In this document: piece by piece, positions 20,619 through 31,729 of the stretch | How the letters are laid out: each line of letters starts with the position of its first letter | How positions within the stretch are numbered: position 1 is the first letter of the stretch | Source: Collybiopsis luxurians FD-317 M1 | Taxonomy: Eukaryota; Basidiomycota; Agaricomycetes; Agaricales; Omphalotaceae | DNA: 64,000 nucleotides | Direction: 5' to 3' | Assembly: GCA_000827265.1 (NCBI GenBank) | Contig: KN834790.1 | Location: 291,513 to 355,512, forward strand | The notes under the pieces: generated by a model | Told to the model about the DNA's origin: nothing | What the model saw: only the letters and a program-made list of their open reading frames with translations | The model's database searches: none | Made by a program: the position numbers and the translations under genes

Positions 20619-22103
20619 TTAGCCAGACAGAACGAGCACCATTCGATCTGTTCTCCCTCGTTCATCGAAATATAATCCGCGAAAATGTGTATTCCCATTC
20701 AATAGATCTGCGCGGACAAATTCTGTCCTAGTCACGACCCCGGACCTGCAACCCAAAGCGCACTGTACTCCAAGTGCCTCTGTACACCTGACTCTTCTCT
20801 CTCTCGCCTCTTGGAGCGTCCTTCTCCATTGTCCCTGCACACAAGCCAGGTCGTCCTCTACCAGTGGTATACGAAAGTACTCATATATTGCACTGAGGAC
20901 ATCGGAAACAGTGACGTGTATACCATTGGTCAAATTTCGAGCTCTGATAGGACCCCAGTTCGACTTGCGCATCCAAAATTGTAATTCAGGTAAATCGATG
21001 TGGATACGGGCTTTTTGAGAGCAAGGCTTAGTTGCACTTGCGTGAAAGTCCACAGTGGATACAAAACACCTATAAACGTTGCCTTGCGTAGGACATGAAT
21101 CGAAACAAACGTTATTTCGAACGGCATAAGTATGTGGTGGGTACAGAATATTCCAGTGGACACAAGGATATCGAGACTCTTGGGGGTGCTTAAGGCATAG
21201 GTCGTGATGAATTTTGGGAACTTGAGAAGGTGGAGTTTGCGCCATAGATATATGCGTAGTCAAAGGCTCCAAGAGCGTGGGGGGTGTCGTGGGGGTCGGA
21301 AGGGGCACTGGAGCACGATAGGGTGCTCCTGGGGTTCGTAGTGATCTTCGAGAGTTATTCCTCGTCATTCGTCTTGCCTCATGGTTCGTCAGATTTATTC
21401 CCGCGTCAAGATTATCCAGTACTTTGCTTGGTCTTGCGATATTCCTTCCTTTGAGATGGGCATGTTGCTGCCCGCTGATATCAGGATCATCCTTGTAGAA
21501 AACCCTTTCGTTATTCTTTCCCCAGCCAACCGTTCTTGCGTTCGATCTCCATATGACTTCCGCATTCGAATATATAAGCCTTTTCTTTGTTCCAGGGTTG
21601 ATCCATTGCTCTCGAAGGGGTGGACCAGTGGTAACAATGGGAGGACCAAAGGTGCCCGGTTCATAGCGCTGTATGTAGGCTTTCGATGTTCGATGTCGGA
21701 CTAGAGCAAGAGAAAGAACATTAGATTGGAAAGTGAAGAGAGTGGAATAATATGAAAGCACACCTCGTTGCCGAGGTTTAGAAGGAATTTCATTCAGGGA
21801 ATGTCGAGGTACGGTTCTCGCATCATGCGCAACTGTTTCAGCTTGCACCGGAGATACTTGAGTGGGGACCGGCGGCGATGGAAGAAGTTGACATCCTGCT
21901 TGAGCTCTTGGTACATGCCTCTGAGAGTCTGGATGACGATGGGGATGTACAATCGATGATGAAACAGGCTGAACTGTAGCTGAACCTTGTCGAAGCTGCC
22001 GTGATCGGAGAACTTGGAATGACTCGGAAGACATCGGGGGAGGGGAGGAAGACGACGTAGGGCAAGAACAGAGCCATGGGCATAATTTGGAGAAGAAACC
22101 CAT
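20619..22103 (-). CDS. DUF6699-like protein, possibly lipid-anchored
   Basis: The C-terminal ~130 residues have the pattern of the basidiomycete DUF6699 family: a beta-rich WGPIRARNLTNGIHVTVSDVLSAIYEYFRIPL core followed by a Arg-rich helix and a FRGLYFDERGR end. The long middle is Pro/Thr-rich and disordered. The N-terminus begins MGFFSK and has nearby Cys (LCPWLCSC), fitting N-myristoylation plus palmitoylation. A 63-nt segment at 21701-21763 has donor gtgtgc, a ctaat branch and ctctag and is probably an intron, though as a multiple of three its retention keeps the frame open. Without it the product is 473 aa. Function unknown. Confidence 0.72.
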   Translation of the reverse strand: MGFFSKLCPWLCSCPTSSSSPPPMSSESFQVLRSRQLRQGSATVQPVSSSIVHPHRHPDSQRHVPRAQAGCQLLPSPPVPTQVSPVQAETVAHDARTVPRHSLNEIPSKPRQRGVLSYYSTLFTFQSNVLSLALVRHRTSKAYIQRYEPGTFGPPIVTTGPPLREQWINPGTKKRLIYSNAEVIWRSNARTVGWGKNNERVFYKDDPDISGQQHAHLKGRNIARPSKVLDNLDAGINLTNHEARRMTRNNSRRSLRTPGAPYRAPVPLPTPTTPPTLLEPLTTHISMAQTPPSQVPKIHHDLCLKHPQESRYPCVHWNILYPPHTYAVRNNVCFDSCPTQGNVYRCFVSTVDFHASATKPCSQKARIHIDLPELQFWMRKSNWGPIRARNLTNGIHVTVSDVLSAIYEYFRIPLVEDDLACVQGQWRRTLQEARERRVRCTEALGVQCALGCRSGVVTRTEFVRADLLNGNTHFRGLYFDERGRTDRMVLVLSG

Positions 22104-23302
22104 TACGTGTTAGTAGCAACCGCTTTCCGCTACAGTGGCACAAGAGCTGGTAATTGATATGGATCTAGAATTGAGGAAGCCATGTTATATCCTCCGTTGC
22201 GACTATGAGAAGAAGAATAAGAAGTAAAGTTTGAACCGGTCGTTAGAAAAATTGTGGCGAATAAAAAGTTACATCAGAGTCCAGTGCCGGAGAAAGAATA
22301 ACGAAGCTTTGAACAAAGCTTTACCATAGCAGCAGAACGAATTTTGAATTGGTGGGCTCGAAAACAAAAACGACAATTCCAGGTGCTTGGTGATATTGTG
22401 GCGATGGAGGTATCAAGTAGCATAAGTGAGTCGGCGTCAACCACTGGGGGTTTACGAATTCCGATTTCGGTTCCAACTCGAGTTCTCACTGGAAAAGAAA
22501 GAGCTGCTCTTATACATACTGGTGATGTAAAGACTGAAAGTGTTGTTCGAAACCGAGTCACGGCAAGACAGCGCTTAACTTTAGCGCGCCTCAGGCTTAG
22601 TAATGCCACTCTAATGAGCAAGTTGACTTCCAACCCAACAAGCTTTATGACCCGTGACTCTGTCACAGGAGTTCACTATGCTCACCCGTAACTGTGCCAC
22701 TGGTCAACAGCTTGTAGGGGGCTGTGCCCCCAAACCCCCCTTAAGTTGGCACTTCGCACCTCCTTACTTCAAAATAAAAATGGGTAAAAACCCAATAACC
22801 AAATGGTTGAATGTATCTTACTGCTCACTCCTGATTTTCAAAACCCAATTGCTGGGTACAATTGGAGTGAGCCAATCTATTCAGATATTTTTAGTCAATA
22901 GCCAATGGTAAGAGGAAATGTGATTTATACCTTCAGTGAATAATATACTTACTCCTGACTTTGTTGTACTTCAGGAGAGAGCCACATAGAGCTGACTTGA
23001 TGCCCTGCCGTTAGTAATGGGCCAACGCTGCCGCGTGGCAGGGACTCGTGCCCAGCATACATCTTCTCATATGCCGTCAAAGCCGTGCAATGATGAGCAC
23101 AGGTTATATGACATCACAAAATGCAATCCCACCTTAATGTAGCTTAGTTCCATTGGACCGGATCTTCTCATATGCCGTCAAAGCCTTGGAATTTCAATTG
23201 CAATATAATCCCATGATAGTTATACCGTGTCCACCATTTAGTTTGAGTAATCAATATTGTGAGACTAATACAAATTTGCCTGTCTAGGATCAGGCACGGA
23301 AT
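22104..23302. other. Promoter side of the DUF6699-like gene grading into repeat DNA
   Basis: From 22104 to about 22650 overlapping open frames exist on both strands (22274-22666 minus, 22344-22691 plus), but neither has recognisable features. From about 22690 the sequence changes: a GC-rich palindromic stretch (ggggctgtgcccc, near 22716-22728), then AT-rich DNA and two 24-bp direct repeats at 23061 and 23162. It looks like mobile-element debris. Confidence 0.45.
23061..23185. repeat. Pair of perfect 24-bp direct repeats
   Basis: The 24 bases at 23061-23084 (atcttctcatatgccgtcaa plus agcc) recur exactly at 23162-23185, 101 bp apart. The spacer is not itself repeated. They fit either a duplicated target or a tandem remnant inside the repeat-derived block. 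No gene overlaps them. Confidence 0.85.
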
Positions 23303-23346
23303 TCACCACCTCAAAAACTCGGCATTCCATTTCATTCCATGCACTC
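23200..23346 (-). repeat. Dispersed repeat family copy 1
   Basis: On the minus strand the block GAGTGCATGGAATGAAATGG (with AATGC following; plus-strand 23322-23346) is followed after ~45 bp by GTGCCTGATCCTAGACAGGC. Both blocks, in the same order, occur at 33.0 kb, 39.4 kb (diverged) and 55.7 kb. See the other copies. Confidence 0.75.
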
Positions 23347-24252
23347 GTAACCATGTGTAAATACCGGAGTTTGAAGATTTAAACCCACTTTCTTCACTGA
23401 CTGGCCTTGAGAGAGCACACATCTCATTATCCTCTGGAGTCAAATGGCCAGGACTTCTGGGAGGAAGCTGCCCAACATCATCTTGTGGAAGGTTAGGCTG
23501 AAGGTTATATTGAATGATAATGGGCTGTACTGGTACTTGACCTCTGCCTCTGCCTCTGCTGAGAGGGTGTGCAGGAACAGCAGCAGCCAATGCTTGCAAA
23601 TTAGCAGGTAAATGAGGATACTGGAGGTACACACAATGTACAATGAGATACAGAGAGAGGAATCGTTGAGAAAACAAACCTGTCTGATTGGAGGATGGTG
23701 TTGGTGTTGATTGGAAGGTCCAGCCTTAAAAGAAAAGACTTTAGCAACTATTCAAGTGAAATGCCAAATATTCACACTCACAACAGCATTTGCTCTGCAA
23801 CCACACCTCAATTGTTAAGGCAGTGGAGGCAAATCTCTCAACTGAGCAGCAATGCTCTGAGTCAGCTGTAGAACCCCTCCATTGTGGTTAACTGGTTGAA
23901 AGAGAAAGGAATCTTTATGTTGAAACAGCTGTGGTGGATTATTCTGATTAATAGTAGATGCTGTATTATTAAGCTGAAATGGAATGGGAGAGCCCCGGTC
24001 CTGATGATGCTGAGATGTCCTTCGATGCTCAGGACTATTCATCACTTGTTCAGCTTGTTGACGGCCGCGCTCAGCATCTCTATGACACTGGAGTAGTAGG
24101 GGGAGAGTTGCTGAAAAAGTAACAGGAGTGAGTGCAAAGTAGATCAGAAGCCAAAGGTAAATAATGAATGACATTATTGAGGACAGACTGAAATCAGTGA
24201 GAAAATGAAGTGCGAGGGGCAGGGGGATTCTTTTGATTAAACTGCAACTCAT
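23303..24252 (-). CDS. Possible repeat-borne gene encoding a Gln/Pro-rich protein
   Basis: Two minus-strand open stretches, 24252-23815 and about 23650-23303, can be read as exons of one gene. The first has a hydrophobic start followed by a Gln/His-rich segment (HRDAERGRQQAEQVMNSPEH, QHHQDRG). The second has an Arg-Gly stretch (SRGRGRGQVPVQ) and ends WLRVHGMKWNAEFLRW. The last eight codons lie inside a block that recurs at 33.0, 39.4 and 55.7 kb, which argues for a gene carried by a dispersed repeat rather than a host gene. No known family is recognised. Splicing between the parts is not resolved. Confidence 0.3.
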
Positions 24253-25487
24253 AAATATTATTTTATTAGATATTTAACAGGCAAAATCGGACGGACGCAA
24301 GTAAAACATGCACCACGCGCGGCAAGGCGGTAAGGGTAGACCGGCTGTGCCGGTCGGAACAGGAGCCGGTGCGCACTTTGCGCGCTTGAATCTGCTTAGT
24401 AAATATTAGCTAATATAGCTAATTACTTCCTAAAGGGGACGGGCGTCTATACCGCCCTAATTTCATATATAGGATTCTAACCACAAGTCTTTATCAAGTC
24501 GGGGGGCCGAGCCCACAATTAAACATAACCAAAACACAACAGATCAGCAACTTCAGACAGAGATGCTAAGTACTGTTTTTCCCGAGTTTAAATCTACTTA
24601 AGCTGGAACAAGAACAACAGAACGGCGGTGTTACAAAGAAAAATTTCTCTTTACTTTGCACGAGCAGTAAATTTACGACAAGCGAGCTCAAGCAGTGGCT
24701 CGTCAATGCTACCACTGGGTCGGACTTTAGATACTTTTTTAATGACGGAAATGTTACAACGCGCAAAGGTGTGTTCCCTTCGACCCATTTTGATATGCTG
24801 TTTTGTAGCCATTGTTTTTATATTAACACGGCTACCACGCTGAGAGTATGTATCCAGCACGCTTGCACCAGCGAGAAGCTGACAATCTGATCTCCTCGTA
24901 AGTTCTAAACAGTAACCCTTGCCGTACAGCGATAAAACCGTCAGAGTGCATCATCTTGCCCATCCACCGGGTGTTCCGTACCGTCGTCAGGGCCCACTTC
25001 TGTTTCCTTGAGTACCATTGGCTAGGCTCAAGACATTATGGCCGATCAATTCTTGTTCAATACAGCCTTCAGCTCTACGACCCTCCGTTTTGGCCTACGA
25101 TATTTACCATCAAACCTCAGCTAGAGGATCGCAACCCGCGCGAAGATGGTACCACAGTCTTTACCGAGAACATCACTACTGGAGTAACGTTCCTCAAATT
25201 GACAGCAAGCATTAATGGAGAGTCGAGACACCCAGATGGCTTGGATTTTCCATTCACAGGTTACCCGATCACGGAATTGTTTTCAGGCATCATTCTATCC
25301 AAAGGCACAGCTTAGAAATACTATTGACCTTCGGTCGCAGAGGAGTGTGGTAGGTCATCAGTGGCAGGTTGAGTTTAACTTTAATCTAACGTGGCTCGAC
25401 ACAATTTTGACAAAGTTGAAATTCGAAGGTAAAGTTGGAACCATCGCATCGCACGAGTTACTTTCGTTATAACCAATCTGGAGTCTA
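24253..25487. other. Repeat-derived and unassigned region
   Basis: Includes a GC-rich hairpin (accggc tgt gccggt near 24338-24352) and a g-rich palindromic tract near 24503. Minus-strand open frames at 24566-24860 have no recognisable family. On the plus strand 24956-25315 is an open frame whose sequence (repeated Thr/Asn/Gly with beta-like spacing) could be a secreted protein fragment, but start, introns and homology cannot be supported. Confidence 0.4.
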
Positions 25488-26874
25488 CTAATCATTAAGC
25501 TTGAGCAACTTGATTGCCGCCTCTCTCTTCAAGCTTGACAAACCATCAGGCGTCAACACCTGATCCAGTGAATTTACCCATGCAGTAGCCGCAGATATCT
25601 CCTCAAATGGGTAATCGATTGAGTACAAAATCCTCTCTAGCCCAATCTCTCCTGCATGAAACTGGAGAAGAGAAGTGGCGAAATTTCCAGAAGTGGTTTC
25701 CCAAATGTTCCTATGGAAATAAGCCGAGACGTTGAGAAGCATCGGCATACCCAACGGCTTTTGTTTGTCCAAGAGTTCTGGGCCCGGAAACAAGTCAGAG
25801 ATCAAAAGTCATGGTTGAAACCTCGGTTCACAAGTTGTAGTCGAATACCGAAGTATTAACTTACCAGTATCAATGCGGACAAGATCGGACGGTATTCGCT
25901 CTCCAAGGTGACCGACTATGATTTTGAGCGTAGGGAAGCGGCTATTGATTGTAGTCTTAGATCCCCACATTCGTCTTTACAGTCTCACTTACTCGAAAAC
26001 CCCGTTTGTACACAAACCCAATATATGATTCGAAAGTATTGTCGCGAATTCATTTCCGGGCCCTCGAAGCCATGGTGCATGATTATACAGCAGATTCGAA
26101 ATGGGAGCAACAAAGCCGTCCTCTTGGCGTGGATGAAAATATACTGGAACGTCAAGCTCAGTGACCATTTGCCAGAACACATCGAATTTGGGTTGATCGT
26201 AGTAGATCAACGTCTCTAGTATGTGTGCAAAAGATCTAATCAGGGTGTGCCTTCCAAATAATTGCGAACACTGCTGACCGTTATTCTCTCCACTCTGTTG
26301 ATAATCGTTGACTAGCGCTCCGAGAAAACCCAATTCCTTGACCGTCCTGTTGAGCTCTGCGGCCGCCTCCGAAGCGTTATGCATGGACAGCGCAGCGAAG
26401 GCACCAAAGCGAAGAGTGTTGTTAGATATCTGATTTGCGAGCACATCATTGATGTGTTTAGCCATGGCATTGGCAGCCGCTGGGTCAGAAACGCCTTGGA
26501 TGCAAGGGGTGGCACATGAGAGAATCATCTGATAAAGAAGAGATATAGAGTGACGAGAAGAACGAGGTTATTGCGTACGTAGTCAATGCCAAATTCGTCC
26601 ATCTGTGCAAGGCGCTGATTGTGAATATCGAGAAGGTTGGTTTCAGTAACCCCAGTATAACTAGGCAAGTGTCGTAAATGTAGGCACACAGCAGATAGGC
26701 ATCATGACAGATTTACATTGAAATTTCTGGAATTGTCCAACCTTCTTCCAATGCGATAGTGCCTTTCCCGGTATTGTTCCATACTCGAGCCTCCGACAAG
26801 AGAGACCACAAGAAAATGGTACAAAGCTGTGAGAGCAGAAAGAAGAACGATCGCGAGCAGAGAACTTTATCCAT
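25488..26874 (-). CDS. Secreted amidohydrolase, aromatic-acid decarboxylase-like (ACMSD / 2,3-dihydroxybenzoate decarboxylase family)
   Basis: Six exons: 26874-26717, 26660-26579, 26528-26279, 26215-25993, 25941-25865, 25777-25488. Total 1,080 nt, 359 aa. After a ~28-residue signal peptide (MDKVLCSRSFFFLLSQLC, ending near SEA) the core starts GTIALEEGWTIPE, the metal-site strand of this family. It continues with NDVLANQI, LRFGAFAALSMHN, LDVPVYFHPR (metal-site His), IIVGHLGERIPSDL, ETTSGNF and YSIDYPFE (catalytic Asp). These are zinc/manganese-dependent non-oxidative decarboxylases or hydrolases. Fungal relatives are usually cytosolic and about 330-340 aa, so the secretion signal is notable. 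In basidiomycetes a role in extracellular aromatic acid turnover is plausible but inferred. Confidence 0.9.
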
Positions 26875-27174
26875 GACCTAGCTCGGGATAGAAACACATC
26901 TGTCTATTTGTACTTCACTTGTAAACCGATTTTGAACGGAGACCCGGCGGACACAGCGGGACAAACTGAAGCGTTATATATCATCATGGGATGAGGCGAA
27001 TGACAGCAGTTGGTCAAATTTTCACTTTGTGAATTGTTTGGACCTTCATTAGACCTAACTCGTCGCTGGATGACCTTATTGCATGCGAAGAGAAGAACAT
27101 TGCGTGAAACAAACCAGTTCCTGAAGCGAACACACCCTGGGCTGCGGCAGATATTCCCAATTAAAGAGCACGTA
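26875..27174. other. Upstream region of the amidohydrolase gene
   Basis: About 300 bp between the amidohydrolase start and the stop of the small 27.2-27.4 kb frame. Overlapping minus-strand frames are present, with no support as coding. It should contain the amidohydrolase promoter. Confidence 0.4.
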
Positions 27175-27432
27175 TCATTTGAATAGATTGAAGAATTTTT
27201 GGACTGGCACGGATGTGGAGAAGATTCTAGCTGGTGTACCGAGATAGGCCCCCTTTTCGCATGCGGGCCGCAACTGGGCCGCAAGTTGTGCCAAATCCCA
27301 TTTCAGCGAGTGCCCAGTATAGATTTTCTCCTTGGTTGCGAACTTCGAAGTCAAATTGCTTGAGGAGTCCGCACCCTCTATCGCATCCTCCCACTCTATC
27401 ACTACCACTCCGCTGTTCATGAAGACAGGCAT
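27175..27432 (-). CDS. Small hypothetical protein
   Basis: An 85-residue open frame, MPVFMNSGVVVIEWEDAIEG at the start and ending at TGA 27175. It has a balanced composition and a helical segment (GHSLKWDLAQLAAQL), which is why it is listed. No family recognised; no signal peptide or membrane helix. It may be one exon of a longer gene or a relic. Confidence 0.35.
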   Translation of the reverse strand: MPVFMNSGVVVIEWEDAIEGADSSSNLTSKFATKEKIYTGHSLKWDLAQLAAQLRPACEKGAYLGTPARIFSTSVPVQKFFNLFK

Positions 27433-28324
27433 AATGCCTATTCGGCCGCGTCGTGCAATCCTTGCACGCCGTTACCTCATTTTATCCCATCAAACTATCT
27501 CCTACCCCCTCCGCCCATCTTGCTCTTGAGCAGAGCAGCCAGCTCCGCTTACAGGGAGCCCCCGTGTTGGTTAGCTGACCTTGACTGCATCAGACGAAAG
27601 CTCCAGGGTGACCTCTCTCCGCCCTCTAAATGATCTATCAGAAACTCAAATCCATACCTTAATCACATAGATTGGACGAGAAATAATTCAGCCTTACAGC
27701 AACCTTACAGAGTAACATTGACCATTGGTCCCGCCTCTCCCTACTTTGTAATCGCCGAGAACCTCCGAAAGATGTTTCTTTTTCGCAAGCTACTCGCTGC
27801 TTCCGCCATATTATCTCTCAATCGCATCAAGACTCTCACATCGCATGTCCCTCACCCGCATTCTCTGTAGGGACAAGACGCCCATCACGTATGATGCATC
27901 TCCGGCACGAGTTGGACTTCCCGACCGGTCTGAAGGCAAGCCAAAAAGTGCTGCGCCTGCGAGAATCACGCCGAGACACCGCAGCATGTTCTACTCTAGT
28001 CCAACCACCCTCAAGTGCTGCAAATTACGCAGCTCCGGCACGAACTTCACAACCGCCCACTACCATTAATCCTTCATATTCCATCAAGATCTTGTTATCC
28101 CAACTGCTAAATTCGTACGTGACAGTATACTAAACGCTTCTTGGAAACAGGTTTAGACATTTTTGAAGGACAACATATGGACACAGATGACGAGGGTGGG
28201 TAAGGCATTCAGTGTACTTCAATAACCTGCGCACGGGGACGGTCGTGGCGTCGTTCGCTCGGCTGTTCCCTTGTGGCCGTGTATTTACTTATCATGCGGG
28301 CCGCCGAATACATCTTTTCACGGA
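27433..28324. other. Divergent intergenic region
   Basis: About 0.9 kb between the minus-strand small frame and the plus-strand metallo-hydrolase gene. A 32-codon frame beginning at 27772 (MFLFRKLLAASAILSL...) looks signal-like but stops at once and has no obvious continuation. Other plus-strand frames (27845-28133) overlap in different frames and are not supported. Confidence 0.4.
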
Positions 28325-29445
28325 ATGACTCCCTCTGGTATCGTCACGGTCTCTGCCTTGATTCCAGGGCATTTCTACCTCCCCCACAAAGATGTCTTTC
28401 AAGATGCTCTCGAAAGTGGTGCTATGAGTGGAGATACAGTACCCACTTTTGCCTTCTTAATCGAGCACCCTTCTCTTGGAAAATATATGTTCGACCTTGG
28501 TTTGCGAAAGGTCTGTTGGTTGCTGACATTTCACTCAACCGAGCCGAAATTAGTTCCTTTAGCATGCAGAAGGGTATCCTCCGGCTTGGAATGAAACGTT
28601 ACAAGAGCTTAAGCCAGACTGTAACGAAGATGTGTGCGACATTCTCCTAGCTAATCATATCCAGCCTTCGGAGATAAAAGGTGTCATTTTCAGGTGAGTA
28701 GCGAATGCACTGCAATGCAAGTTTGAATCATCTCAACATCGTATTGAATCTCAGTCACCTTCACTTTGACCATACTGGGGATGTCCAACCCTTTGTATCT
28801 GCTGAGATAATTTTGGGTGCAGAAGCCCGATCCTTGTTTGACAAACCGTACCCCGACGACCCAGAGTCTCTGATTCTAGCTTGGCCTTTGGGGCGATCCA
28901 TCCGCTATCTGGATTTCTTCAGCGGGATTTCCGATTCCAGTAAAACGAACAGCGGTATCAGAGCAGAAGAAGATACTTCAGGCAGCCTTCCAGTTCATCT
29001 CAGTTCATCTGAAAATTCAAAGGCTTCTCCACCTCGTCTTCCAGGATTTGACAGAGTTCTTGACTTCTTTGGAGATCAATCGTTGTATATCATTGACGCT
29101 CCGGGACACTTTCCGGGACATCTTATGGTTCTAGCGCGTGTAGCCAATCCCATGGCTTCAGAGCTCAGTCCATCAATATATGTTCTTCTTGCAGGGGACT
29201 GCTGTCATAACCGTGAATGCTATTCCCCGGGTACACGTCTTGTTTCGCAAGAAAATCACGATGACATTGTTGTCGCCCGTGAAACGGTTTCCTCTCTCAT
29301 ACGCACTGCAAAAGAAATGCCTAATGTAATTGTTGTACTGGCTCACGAGAAGGAGCTAGAGGAAGAGGGTATGCCGCTGTTGCCAACTTCATTGAATGAT
29401 TGGGCAGCAAGGCGATCTGCAGAAAGGCTTTCGGAAGAGAAGTAG
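28325..29445 (+). CDS. Metallo-beta-lactamase-fold hydrolase
   Basis: Exons 28325-28510, 28563-28693 and 28755-29445 give 1,008 nt, 335 aa. The metal-binding motif is HLHFDHTGD, assembled right after the second junction (SHLHFDH). Further family signatures are VPTFAFLIEHP near the N-terminus, FDLGLRK, DAPGHFPGH (third ligand His), LLAGDCCHN (Asp ligand) and VLAHE (last His). There is an inserted Ser-rich loop (about residues 180-215). This is the fungal lactonase/AiiA-like branch; the substrate cannot be told. Start chosen at MTPSGIVTV because this precedes the first conserved strand; an upstream ATG at 28271 in frame is possible. Confidence 0.88.
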
Positions 29446-29666
29446 AGATCATGATGGGGTCTGGAGTAGAAATCTTCCTAAGCATGTAACAGACTCACAG
29501 TTGGTGGGATATATGTATGATGAGGCATAATACTTTGCAGTTCAGTGCTTGTTTAATGCATCTCAATGTTGAGTAGTTTACAATACTTCTTATGTATCTA
29601 TCTCTGTAGTCTCTATCTACCCTTAGTCCCAACATGTCCAAGTTCATAGACATCAGGGTTTGCTAT
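29446..29666. other. Convergent 3' regions
   Basis: A 221-bp gap between the ends of the hydrolase gene (plus) and membrane protein paralogue A (minus). AT-rich, as expected for 3' ends; no gene. Confidence 0.5.
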
Positions 29667-31196
29667 CTAGTTTGATGAATAGTCAGGTGGAAACTCAGTT
29701 ATTTCCCTCCCTGGAATCCCTCCGATTGAAACACGGAAACCGCTGTCTGTGTGGCGAACAGTGATTGCGCTCATGGTATTCCATCTTCGGATCCCTGTCC
29801 TGATATCTCCTGTACGGCCAGCATCCACAGTGTCCATGATGTTGTTATATTCGTCTTCATCCGTACTACCAGGTTCATCAATTAGAGATTCAGCTTGAGC
29901 GGACAGCTCAGGCTGCCCAGGGTCAGCATCACGATCCTGAAGTTCCACAATTAAATTTTGTGGAACGGTCTCTGGTGGAGTAGATGCTGGAGGAGCTTTT
30001 CGATACAGACGTGTGCGAGATGAAACTCCTAAGTTAACTATCATCGATGAAGTCTCCTGTAAGTTTTCCGGATTCTCTGAGGCTCCGATACCGTTGGAAA
30101 TTGCCTGCAGTCTCGGTTTCTGCGTTGACAAATTGTCCCCCAAAGCTTCAAGGTAGACGAAGGGAGAAATTGTTCCACTCGTCTCTCCAGAGTCATTTTG
30201 AACTGGTGCGTGGACAGTCGACCTTCGCCGCCGATTCCATATCAAAAATAAGAACAGTCCAGCGAAAAGAGCTACTAGTCCGCTGATCACACCTCCGACG
30301 ATTGCAGGTTTGTTGGATTTATGGGTTGTGCCTGCAGCGTTTGTTGTCCCTGGGGAGGAGCTCTCTGAATTCGGATACATAGTGGCGATACTAGTCATGG
30401 TAGCCATCATAATCGTGTCCGGCAAAGAAGCGGTAGGCCCATTGAGAGAAGAGAAAACAGTAGTGAGAATCTGGGTGGTACTTTTTGTTGGAGTAAATAT
30501 TGTTGCAGTAACACTAGAGCATTGTGAAGCAAAGACAACAATGTAAAGAGAAAATACGATTCAAGCGCGAGCCATAAATGACAGTCATCATTACTCACAA
30601 AGTGGTAAAGCCTTCTCCGTCATCCTGGAAGACCGCAATGGGATCAGAGAAAGCAATATTGCCGAGGTCAAGCTCAGCCTGCGAGCCCGAGAATCTTTAG
30701 TATGAACGCAACACAGTAATTAGCTGCCTGAAGTCAAAGAAGTGGAAAACAGGAATTCACGGAAAGGGTACGGCCACTATTCGGCATGTTCTACACAGGA
30801 ACGACGGGGTGACTCCGGGATGAGATTATTACCTTGAGCAACCACAGATCTAATGTCATACCTGGCATTTTCATCCGGCGTGAAGGTAAATGGAATTCTT
30901 GTTTCTGAGGGACTCAGCTGGGTGAAGGTTTTGAGTCTAATTGGGGGCAAATTCGATCCTTGGAAATCTTCTTCTTGCAGTACTAAAATAAATGTTGAGG
31001 GGTCTTCCCTATCGAAGACTACTGTGGCAGAAGCAACGCTGTCGGCCTCAACAGTGAAAGGTATCTGTGCAAAGTCCATCCCCAATGCAAGACCGCCGCC
31101 TAAATCTATAGAACATAGAATTCTATTGTTTTCAGAACAGGGCATGAAAAAGGGACGAAACAAAACTTACAGCAGTAGAAGGTAGATTATTTCCAT
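29667..31196 (-). CDS. Type I single-pass membrane protein, paralogue A
   Basis: Exons 31196-31171, 31122-30862, 30790-30761, 30694-30599, 30513-29667 sum to 1,260 nt, 419 aa. A signal peptide (MEIIYLLLLILCS) spans the first junction. A beta-rich ectodomain of ~100 residues (ASATVVFDREDPSTFILVLQ) is followed by a Ser/Thr-rich stalk. Then come a transmembrane helix (AIVGGVISGLVALFAGLFLF) with a following RRRR stop-transfer and a ~200-residue cytosolic tail that ends ITVRHTDSGFRVS...GREITEFPPDYSSN. Paralogues B and C have the same architecture, exon phases and tail. The ligand and role are unknown; the build resembles lineage-specific surface sensors of mushrooms. Confidence 0.85.
30761..30790 (-). 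other. 30-nt micro-exon of paralogue A
   Basis: Exactly ten codons' worth of sequence (TCRIVAVPFP) between introns of 71 and 66 nt. Equivalent 30-nt exons exist in paralogues B (36111-36140) and C (38549-38578), with the conserved I-V-A-(V/I) core and the same phase 2 borders. Confidence 0.85.
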
Positions 31197-31729
31197 CAAG
31201 TACTACCTGCCCCGTTCGGAGAATGCTTATGCTGTATTAATAGAGGTAGGTCGCCTGCTGGAATGTACTCGAACATACAAATGTTTACCGGTCGTAAGAA
31301 GCATAGGAAAGAGAAGGCAGCCTGCCAATCGATGGACTGAGTATTGAATCAGTATTGATACCTCGATGCAGCTTAGTATCCAAAGCAACTTCACGGAATT
31401 GGGGTGTGAATCACTCCCTATGACGAGAAGCCATTGTCCGACATGGATGATAATACATTGATGCACCGATGGTGATATTTTTGGATTGTTGTTAGAGGGT
31501 CTCAAATGCTTGTGGTAGTAGATACACTGATCATCACTCCTTGGACTCCGTCACATTAATTTCTGCTCCCAAACCGGTACAAGTTCACTTACCTACCTTA
31601 CTATGATGGCATCTTGATAGTGATGCAACTGACTTGGTGAAATGCTATGCCATCCCCATTGCTGTCGATCTTGTACAGTAGAAATTTTCGGGAGCTTTGC
31701 AATCATTTAATTAACAATGTCCCAATACC
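31197..31729. other. Upstream region of paralogue A
   Basis: About 0.5 kb of promoter-side sequence up to the target duplication of the transposon at 31730. An open frame at 31227-31505 (minus) runs through it but ends without joining the gene; it is not supported. Confidence 0.4.

Noticed and set aside
24651..24860. Basic minus-strand frame considered as a possible histone or ribosomal fragment
   Set aside because: No histone H3 or ribosomal protein motif lines up; Lys/Arg content alone is not evidence.
27772..27870. Signal-peptide-like 32-codon frame
   Set aside because: Stops at once, without a credible donor to a following exon.
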